DNA from: an uncultured Bacteroidales bacterium
GTDB lineage: Bacteria; Bacteroidota; Bacteroidia; Bacteroidales; UBA932
Direction of reading: 5' to 3'
DNA: 12,774 bases
NCBI GenBank assembly: GCA_945983015.1
Contig: CAMFSN010000042.1
Coordinates: 1-12,774, forward strand
Part shown: positions 7,485 to 12,774 of the stretch, one piece after another
How positions within the stretch are numbered: the first letter of the stretch is position 1
How the letters are laid out: each line of letters opens with the position of its first letter
Translations under genes and position numbers: made by a program
The notes under the pieces: generated by a model
Databases searched by the model: none
What the model saw: only the letters and a program-made list of their open reading frames with translations
What the model was told of the DNA's origin: nothing

Positions 7485-8457
7485 ATATCCTAAACTTCTT
7501 TTCCTGCTTCTGATTCCTCTGCTTCTGCTCCTGCTTTACATAGTAAGGGAGTGTCTGGGGATGAGGCCTCATCTTAGGGTCAGTAAGCACTATGCCTGGA
7601 CCAGAAAGGGAAAGACCCCGCTCTCGCTTTTGGTGCATCTGCCTTTTCTGCTTAGGATTGCGGCATATTCTCTCATAGTGGTAGCTATGGCCAGGCCTCG
7701 CTCCTCTTCTCAGGTGGAGAAGGTGGATACAGAAGGTATAGACATAGTTTTCGCGATGGACGTATCGACCAGTATGCTGGCCAGGGACTTTACTCCGGAC
7801 CGTATCAGCGCGGCTAAGGACATAGCCATAGAGTTCATAGCCCAGAGGCCTTCGGACAGGATGGGAATAGTGGTTTTCGCAGGTGAAAGCTTTACCCAAT
7901 GTCCGCTGACTACCGACAGGGCTACTCTTATCAATCTGATGAAGGACGTTCAGACCGACTTGATAGAGGATGGAACCGCCATAGGCAATGGCCTGGCCAC
8001 AGCGGTGTCCAGACTCTCCACTTCGGATGCTCCGAGCAGGGTCATAATCCTGCTTACGGATGGAGTGAACAACAGCGGAGAGATTACTCCTCTTACTGCC
8101 GCCCAGATAGCCCAGACTTATGGGGTAAGAGTCTATACCATAGGAATAGGGGCCAATGGAGTGGCTCCATATCCGGTAGTAACTCCTTGGGGTATAGAGA
8201 CTAAGAATATGAAGGTGGAATTGGACGAAGACTTGCTGAAACAGATAGCCACAAGTACCGGTGGAAGGTATTTCCGCGCTACGGATAATACCAAACTTGC
8301 CGAGATATATGCCGAGATTAACCAGATGGAGAAGGCCAAGGTCAGCATAGACTCCTTCCCCGTCTATAAGGAATTGTTTGCGAAATATGCCTTATGGGCT
8401 TTGGTATGTCTGCTTGTAAGCGTATTTATTCAATTGATAATTAGGAGATTGCCGTAA
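7474..8457 (+). CDS. batA: BatA, membrane-anchored VWA-domain protein
   Basis: BatA is a VWA protein of the aerotolerance operon, anchored in the inner membrane. Its 327 residues comprise an N-terminal helix (about 7-24), a second helix (about 51-72), a VWA domain (about 88-275) and a C-terminal helix (about 303-323). The MIDAS is complete: DVSTS (Asp96, Ser98, Ser100), Thr168 in EDGTAIG and Asp196 in LLTDG. The orientation is probably VWA domain in the periplasm, as in related proteins, which I infer from helix number. It overlaps the upstream gene by 11 bases, and its TAA shares one base with the batB ATG. It is a tandem paralogue of batB. Confidence 0.93.
   Translation: MFFEYPKLLFLLLIPLLLLLLYIVRECLGMRPHLRVSKHYAWTRKGKTPLSLLVHLPFLLRIAAYSLIVVAMARPRSSSQVEKVDTEGIDIVFAMDVSTSMLARDFTPDRISAAKDIAIEFIAQRPSDRMGIVVFAGESFTQCPLTTDRATLINLMKDVQTDLIEDGTAIGNGLATAVSRLSTSDAPSRVIILLTDGVNNSGEITPLTAAQIAQTYGVRVYTIGIGANGVAPYPVVTPWGIETKNMKVELDEDLLKQIATSTGGRYFRATDNTKLAEIYAEINQMEKAKVSIDSFPVYKELFAKYALWALVCLLVSVFIQLIIRRLP
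8443..8448 (+). promoter_or_regulatory. Shine-Dalgarno-like AGGAGA before batB
   Basis: AGGAGA is 8 bases before the batB ATG (8457) and lies in the end of batA, where it codes for Arg residues. It supports the start choice at the TAATG junction. Confidence 0.45.
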
Positions 8458-9467
8458 TGATTATATTCGCTGCCCATAATTTTTTGTGGCTTTTGCTTTT
8501 AGTGCCCCTTTTTCCCATCCTTCACGCCATATATATGGTCTGCAGGAAGAAAAGGTCGGCTCGTTTTGCCGACAGAAAGATGGCTGCCGCGCTTATGCCA
8601 AGTTACAATCCTGCCAGAGGCTGGATTAAGACCCTGCTTTTCTCCCTGGGCTTCTTTTTCTTTGTCATAGGACTCGCACGTCCTCAGATAGGAGCCAAAC
8701 TGAGCGAAAGGCAGACTCGTGGGGCGGAGATTATGATCTGTCTGGATGTGTCTAATTCAATGCTTGCCCAGGATTATTCCCCTTGCCGTTTGGAAAGGGC
8801 TAAATTGGCCATTTCTTCCCTGGTGGACAAGTTGAGGGACGACAGGATAGGTCTTATAATTTTTGCCGGCACTTCCTTTGTCCAACTCCCTATTACCACG
8901 GATTACGTATCTGCGAAGATGTTTCTTTCTTCCATAGATACAGGCTCTATCCCAGTGCAGGGTACGGCGATAGGAGATGCCATTCTCACCGCTACCAAGA
9001 GTTTTAGCGCCCAGAGTGAAAAAAGCCGTGTCATCATTCTCATTACCGATGGTGAGAATCACGAAGACAATGCTGTGGATGCGGCCAGGGAGGCTGCCAA
9101 ATTGGGGATAAGAATATATACCATAGGAGTGGGCTCAGCCCAGGGTCAGCCTATTCCGCTGAACGGGTCTCTGCTTGAAGACAAGGACGGTAATATCGTA
9201 GTTAGCAAATTGGATGAAAAGTCCCTTCAGCAGATAGCCTCGGCAGGTAACGGGGCTTATATTCACGCGGGAAACGAGGAGTTTGGTCTGAATCCTATCA
9301 TAGAAGATATCAGGGAGCTGGAAAGCGAGGCTTTTTCTTCCGTGGTCTTCGAAGAGTATGACGAGCAGTATATGTATTTCTTCGCGATAGCCCTCTTCTT
9401 CTTTACCCTGGAGGGAATGATAGCGGAGCGTTCGATTAAGTTTAATAGGAAAAAGAGGAGGTCTTGA
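8457..9467 (+). CDS. batB: BatB, membrane-anchored VWA-domain protein
   Basis: BatB is the second VWA protein of the operon, presumed to form a membrane complex with BatA. Its 336 residues have helices at about 8-28 and 58-74, a VWA domain (about 90-290) and a C-terminal helix (about 308-324) ending in a basic tail (KFNRKKRRS). The MIDAS is complete: DVSNS (Asp97, Ser99, Ser101), Thr170 in VQGTAIG and Asp198 in LITDG. It shares the NSMLAQDYSP...RLERAK signature with BatA (TSMLARDFTPDRISAAK), consistent with gene duplication. It begins one base inside batA, and its TGA overlaps the batC ATG (TGATG). Confidence 0.93.
   Translation: MIIFAAHNFLWLLLLVPLFPILHAIYMVCRKKRSARFADRKMAAALMPSYNPARGWIKTLLFSLGFFFFVIGLARPQIGAKLSERQTRGAEIMICLDVSNSMLAQDYSPCRLERAKLAISSLVDKLRDDRIGLIIFAGTSFVQLPITTDYVSAKMFLSSIDTGSIPVQGTAIGDAILTATKSFSAQSEKSRVIILITDGENHEDNAVDAAREAAKLGIRIYTIGVGSAQGQPIPLNGSLLEDKDGNIVVSKLDEKSLQQIASAGNGAYIHAGNEEFGLNPIIEDIRELESEAFSSVVFEEYDEQYMYFFAIALFFFTLEGMIAERSIKFNRKKRRS
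9456..9461 (+). promoter_or_regulatory. Strong Shine-Dalgarno AGGAGG before batC
   Basis: AGGAGG lies 5 bases before the batC ATG at 9467, within the last codons of batB (basic RRS end). It favours the ATG at 9467 over the TTG at 9464 and suggests coupled or boosted initiation. Confidence 0.55.
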
Positions 9468-10159
9468 TGAAAAGATTGATATGCAGCGTAGTTCTATTGT
9501 GCTCTGTCCTGCTTCCGCTTTGCGCCCAGAGTGATAAAAAAGAGGTCAGAAGGGGTAATTCCGATTTTAAGAAAGAGAATTATAAGGACTCCGAGATACA
9601 TTATCGAAAGGCTTTGGTCCAGGATTCCACTTCATTTGCCGCCACCTATGATCTGGCGAACACCCTGTATCAGCAAAGGGATTATGAGGGGGCTGCAAAT
9701 ACCTTGAAAAAGATAGAGAAAGTGGCTCCGGACAGCCCTTATTCTGCCAGCTATTATTTCAATAAGGGGAACGTTGACCTGCAGAAAAAGGATTACGCCG
9801 CCGCTGTGGATGATTTCAAGCAGTCTCTATTAAGGAATCCTGCCGATATGCAGGCTAAGGAGAGCTACATCTATGCTAAGAAGATGCTGGATAATCAGAA
9901 TCAGGGGGGCGAGAACTCTGAGCAGAATCAAGAGCAGAATAAGGATCAGAACCAGGACCAGCAGCAGAATCAGCAGAATCAGGATCAGCAGCAAAAACAG
10001 GATCAGAGCGAGTCTCAGCCTCAGGAGCAGGAGATTTCTGCCCAACAGGCCCAGCAGATGTTAAAGGCTATACAGGCTAAGGAAAAGGAGACTCAGGACA
10101 AGGTTGAAAAAATGAAGGCGGAGAAGGCAAAGAGCCGCCAGAAGGAAAAGAATTGGTGA
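9467..10159 (+). CDS. batC: BatC, exported TPR protein with Q/N-rich segment
   Basis: BatC is a tetratricopeptide protein of the Bat complex, probably periplasmic. The 230 residues have a signal peptide (1-20, MKRLICSVVLLCS then VLLPLCA), about three TPR units (roughly 25-58, 59-92, 93-128), a Gln/Asn/Asp/Glu-rich low-complexity segment (143-189), and a charged helix, possibly coiled coil (190-230), ending KEKNW as is usual for BatC. The Cys before the likely cleavage site is preceded by LPL, a poor lipobox, so signal peptidase I is more likely than lipidation. The start is the ATG at 9467, overlapping the batB TGA. batD begins 5 bases after the stop. Confidence 0.9.
   Translation: MKRLICSVVLLCSVLLPLCAQSDKKEVRRGNSDFKKENYKDSEIHYRKALVQDSTSFAATYDLANTLYQQRDYEGAANTLKKIEKVAPDSPYSASYYFNKGNVDLQKKDYAAAVDDFKQSLLRNPADMQAKESYIYAKKMLDNQNQGGENSEQNQEQNKDQNQDQQQNQQNQDQQQKQDQSESQPQEQEISAQQAQQMLKAIQAKEKETQDKVEKMKAEKAKSRQKEKNW
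9893..10033 (+). repeat. Q/N-rich low-complexity tract in batC
   Basis: Codons for residues 143-189 are mostly CAG, AAT and GAT/GAG in near-repeating cagaat, caggat and cagcag units. The encoded tract is Gln/Asn/Asp/Glu-rich and almost certainly disordered. It links the TPR domain to the C-terminal helix. The reverse strand reads as a Leu/Ile-rich open frame, which is an artefact of the codon composition. Confidence 0.8.
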
Positions 10160-10164
10160 CGGAT

Positions 10165-12711
10165 ATGAAAAGACTTTCTATGATATGGGCATCCTTATGG
10201 ATGACTTGCGCTGTGGCTTTCGCACAGGCAAACATTACTGTGCAGGTGCCATCCGTGGTATCTCTGGACGAGCAGTTCAGACTGGTTTTTCTGATTGAAG
10301 GGGAAAGGGCGAGTGATTTTCAATGGCCTGGAACTGAGGATTTCACTGTTCAGTGGGGGCCGCAGAGCGGCAGCAGTTCCCAGACTTCCATAATAAACGG
10401 AAAGGTCAGCAAGTCTGTGAGCACCTCCTATACTTATGTGCTTATGCCTGTCAGGGAAGGTGTATTCACCATTCCTTCCTGCAGTGTGAAAGTTAAGGGA
10501 AAGACTCTGTATTCAGATCCTGTAAGCGTGAGAGTGGGTAAGGCTCAGTCCACGTCTTCTTCTGGAGAGGATCTTTTTATGACTCTCTCTCTGGATAAGA
10601 CTGAGGTGGTTCTGGGAGAGCCTGTCACTGCCACTTTGAAACTATACACCAAAGTGCCTATAGCCGGCTTCGAGGATGTGAAGTTCCCTTCCTTTGACGG
10701 CTTTTGGACTCAGATTACCGAGAGTCCGAACACCGTGGAATTTCATAGGGAATCGTTGAATGGGGAGGTTTACGACGCCTCCGTCTTGAGAAGGTATAGC
10801 ATAGTGCCTCAGAAGGCCGGAGACCTGGTGATAGATCCGGCTCAGATGGTCTGTTTGGTGCAGGTAAAGAACCGGAATTCTTCCACGGGAAGCATTTTCG
10901 ACAGCTTTTTTCAGAGTGATTACAGCACCGTTCGTAAGAGAATCAGTACCGCGGCAGTCACTTTGAAGGTAAGAGCTCTTCCTCAAGGGGCTCCGGAGTC
11001 TTTCTGCGGGGGAGTGGGCAAGTTTAACATAGCGGTGATGCTCAGCAAGGATTCTCTTAGGGTGCACGATGCCGCCTCCCTTATACTTAAGGTAAAGGGA
11101 GAGGGAAATCTGAATATGTTGGAAGCGCCTAAGATCAAGTTCCCCTCAGATTTTGAAATCTATGACGTAAAGACATCCGACGACGGGAACATTCGCAGTT
11201 TCGAATATCCTTTTATCCCAAGGCATCACGGGGATTATAGCATTGGCCCTGTCGAATTCAGCTACTATGATATAGAAAGCAATTCTTACAAGACTATTAG
11301 CACACAGGCTCTGGATGTGCAGGTAGAAAAGTCCTTAGTTTCTGATTCCCAGACAGTTTCTACTCCATTTGTCGGAGTGGTGGGAAAGGATGTGAAGAAT
11401 CTGGGAAGCGATATCAGGTATATCTGTGTCACTAAGCCGAACTTGAAAAAAACCGGAGACTTGTTTGTGAACTCGCTTCTCTTTCCTCTTCTCATAGCTT
11501 TCCTTATTCTCTCTGCCATAGTGCTTTATGTGCTGATTACAGCGTTCAGGAAAAGGCGCTCTGATGTACTTTCCGACAGGAAGCGGAAGGCTTCCAAGGC
11601 AGTTAAAAGGAAGTTGGCCCGTTCTGCCTCTTATCTGGAGGATGGTCTGTACGGGGCTTTCTATGAGGAATTGCACAAGGCTTTGCTCGGCTTCGTTACG
11701 GACAAACTCAGTATGGAGACCTTCAGCCTTGATAAGGAGAACATAGCCCAGGCGCTGAAGGACAACGGTCTGGACCAGGCTCTGGTAAGCGAGTACCTGG
11801 AGCTGCTGAACGCCTGTGAATATGCCCGTTATTCGCCTCAGCAGGAAAGTGCCCAGATGCGGGAACACTATAAGAAAGCATTGGATATCATCTCTTTAAT
11901 GGATGAAAGTATGAATAAACATAAGAAAGTGTCTGCCAATTCCCTTGCGACCCTGCTTACACTGCTCTTTCTGGGCCTTCCTACCATATCTCAGGCCAGC
12001 TCTCAGGAACAGGACTGCATTCAGCTCTGGGAAAGCGGCATCGCTGCCTACTCCGCAGGAGAGTGGGAGGAAGCCTATGAGGATTGGTATAAAATATATG
12101 AAAGCGGACAGCGGAGCCCTCAGTTATGCTATAATCTGGGCTGCGCGAGCTTTAAGTCCTCGCATCTCAGCGAGTCTGTACTCTTTTTCGAAAGGGCGCT
12201 GAAACTTGACCCTAATTATGAGGATGCCCGGCATAACCTGGATTATGTAGGCCAATTCCTTCTGGACCGTATAGACCGTGTGCCGGAATTTTTCCTGCTT
12301 TCCTGGATTAACGCAGCGACCAATGCCCTGGGCTCCGATGCCTGGGCTGTGATATCCCTGCTGTTTTGTGTGCTTTGTCTTGCCTGTGTCCTCTATTTCC
12401 TTTTGACTCATAGCCGGAAGGCCAGGATATGGAGTGCCTCATTGGCGGTATTGACACTTCTGTGCTTTGCTTTCAGCCTGTCTTTTTCCATCTCCTCGAA
12501 AAACAGGGTTCTGGACGAGTCTGAGGCCGTGATTATGTCCGCAGTTTCAGTGGTCAGGAGTTCGCCGGATGACAAATCAGGTACGGAACTCTTTGTGCTT
12601 CACGAGGGTACGAAGGTGAAGATCCTGGAGAGCGTGGGAGACTGGGATAAAATCGAGCTTCAGGATGGCCGTCAGGGATGGAGTAAAAAATCAAATTTGG
12701 AAATTATTTGA
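10165..12711 (+). CDS. batD-batE: BatD-BatE fusion protein
   Basis: One uninterrupted frame encodes both BatD and BatE (848 residues from the ATG at 10165; a TTG at 10153 is a poorer start). BatD part (1-582): a signal peptide ending VAFAQA (about 17-22), three Ig-like extracytoplasmic domains (about 23-400, each opening with a motif such as VVSLDEQF, TEVVLGEP or SLRVHDAA), a membrane helix (about 438-460), basic RKRR, and a cytoplasmic helical domain (about 480-580). BatE part (583-848): a second signal-like hydrophobic segment (about 591-611), TPR units (about 615-700), two membrane helices (726-747, 756-777) and an SH3-like domain (about 788-848, ending DGRQGWSKKSNLEII). In most Bacteroidota these are separate genes. 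The predicted topology works for a single chain: Ig outside, helix bundle inside, TPR and SH3 outside. The retained signal segment could instead mean internal initiation or a sequencing indel. Confidence 0.88.
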   Translation: MKRLSMIWASLWMTCAVAFAQANITVQVPSVVSLDEQFRLVFLIEGERASDFQWPGTEDFTVQWGPQSGSSSQTSIINGKVSKSVSTSYTYVLMPVREGVFTIPSCSVKVKGKTLYSDPVSVRVGKAQSTSSSGEDLFMTLSLDKTEVVLGEPVTATLKLYTKVPIAGFEDVKFPSFDGFWTQITESPNTVEFHRESLNGEVYDASVLRRYSIVPQKAGDLVIDPAQMVCLVQVKNRNSSTGSIFDSFFQSDYSTVRKRISTAAVTLKVRALPQGAPESFCGGVGKFNIAVMLSKDSLRVHDAASLILKVKGEGNLNMLEAPKIKFPSDFEIYDVKTSDDGNIRSFEYPFIPRHHGDYSIGPVEFSYYDIESNSYKTISTQALDVQVEKSLVSDSQTVSTPFVGVVGKDVKNLGSDIRYICVTKPNLKKTGDLFVNSLLFPLLIAFLILSAIVLYVLITAFRKRRSDVLSDRKRKASKAVKRKLARSASYLEDGLYGAFYEELHKALLGFVTDKLSMETFSLDKENIAQALKDNGLDQALVSEYLELLNACEYARYSPQQESAQMREHYKKALDIISLMDESMNKHKKVSANSLATLLTLLFLGLPTISQASSQEQDCIQLWESGIAAYSAGEWEEAYEDWYKIYESGQRSPQLCYNLGCASFKSSHLSESVLFFERALKLDPNYEDARHNLDYVGQFLLDRIDRVPEFFLLSWINAATNALGSDAWAVISLLFCVLCLACVLYFLLTHSRKARIWSASLAVLTLLCFAFSLSFSISSKNRVLDESEAVIMSAVSVVRSSPDDKSGTELFVLHEGTKVKILESVGDWDKIELQDGRQGWSKKSNLEII
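11911..12711 (+). other. batE: BatE module with possible internal start
   Basis: The ATG at 11911 (residue 583 of the fused frame) opens an ordinary-looking BatE of 266 residues: MNKHKK, a hydrophobic stretch (SLATLLTLLFLGLPTI) and an AS/S signal-peptidase-like end, then TPR, two membrane helices and SH3. GGA at 11901-11903 is the only Shine-Dalgarno-like element upstream. If this start is used, BatE could be made separately as well as, or instead of, as part of the fusion. No stop separates it from BatD in this frame. Confidence 0.5.
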
Positions 12712-12737
12712 GATTTAAGGATTATTGATTATCTTTG
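12707..12737 (+). promoter_or_regulatory. Bacteroidota-type promoter reading out of the window
   Basis: TTTG (12707-12710), a 19-base spacer and TATCTTTG (12730-12737) match the Bacteroidota promoter pattern exactly. The first element overlaps the batE stop (12709-12711). Transcription would begin near 12744 and run to the right, so it probably serves a gene beyond the window. No terminator hairpin is visible between batE and this promoter, so Bat transcripts may read through. Confidence 0.65.
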
Positions 12738-12760
12738 TCTCCGATTATGTTAATTGCTAA

Positions 12761-12774
12761 TTGTAAATTTACAA
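12761..12774. repeat. Perfect 14-bp palindrome TTGTAAATTTACAA
   Basis: TTGTAAATTTACAA is identical to its reverse complement and ends at the last base of the window. It lies about 17-30 bases downstream of the predicted start site of the promoter at 12707-12737, in the likely 5' leader of the next gene. It could be an operator for a dimeric regulator. In AT-rich intergenic DNA such a palindrome can also arise by chance. Confidence 0.5.

Noticed and set aside
9467..9529. BatC as a lipoprotein
   Set aside because: The Cys in LLPLCA is preceded by Leu rather than Gly, Ala or Ser, so the lipobox is poor; a normal cleavage after Ala-20 or nearby is more likely.
9830..10045. Leu/Ile-rich frame on the minus strand within batC, resembling a membrane protein
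   Set aside because: It is the reverse complement of CAG/AAT/GAT-rich codons; the hydrophobicity is a composition artefact.
12712..12774. Rho-independent terminator after batE
   Set aside because: There is no GC-rich stem followed by a T run; the only inverted repeat is the AT-rich palindrome at 12761-12774.

Overview
The window looks like a chromosomal segment from a Bacteroidota organism, most likely of the order Bacteroidales. The evidence is the full Bat (Bacteroides aerotolerance) operon, promoters that fit the Bacteroidota pattern (TTTG or TTG, 19-20 bp spacer, TAnnTTTG), and A-rich leaders without a Shine-Dalgarno sequence at the first genes of the operons. I cannot place the genus. 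The segment is densely coding core sequence. I saw no insertion sequence, CRISPR array, tRNA or rRNA, and no stretch over 300 bases lacks a gene.

Left half, minus strand (read from high to low coordinates): truA (tRNA pseudouridine synthase) starts at 4646. Next comes a tight cluster starting at 3829: an ExbB/TolQ-type proton channel, an ExbD/TolR subunit, a TonB/TolA-like envelope energy transducer, an RluB-type 23S rRNA pseudouridine synthase with a long hexapeptide-repeat N-terminus, and the ribosome-maturation GTPase Era, cut by the window edge. These five genes are 1 base apart or overlapping, so they are probably co-transcribed from a good promoter at 3877-3907. The cluster joins an inner-membrane energy-transduction complex to two ribosome-maturation factors.

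Right half, plus strand: starting 36 bp away and divergent from truA is the Bat operon. It holds a MoxR-type AAA+ ATPase, a DUF58 protein (von Willebrand-like), a membrane protein of unnamed family, BatA and BatB (membrane-anchored VWA proteins with intact MIDAS motifs), BatC (exported TPR protein with a Q/N-rich segment), and one long ORF that fuses BatD and BatE. Every junction from moxR to batC overlaps, and batD follows batC by 5 bases, so the operon is probably one transcript with translational coupling. The likely assembly is a cytoplasmic MoxR ATPase acting with DUF58, and a membrane/periplasmic complex of VWA, TPR, Ig-like and SH3 modules. Related operons have been linked to oxygen or envelope stress tolerance, but the biochemical role is not settled.

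The most unusual observation is the BatD-BatE ORF. It has no stop between the two proteins, although the BatE signal peptide and start codon are still recognisable. At the right edge, a textbook Bacteroidota promoter overlaps the batE stop codon and is followed by a perfect 14-bp palindrome that ends exactly at the window boundary. It probably belongs to the next gene, which lies outside the window. I did not find a system that is convincingly new. The interesting points are variations on known ones.
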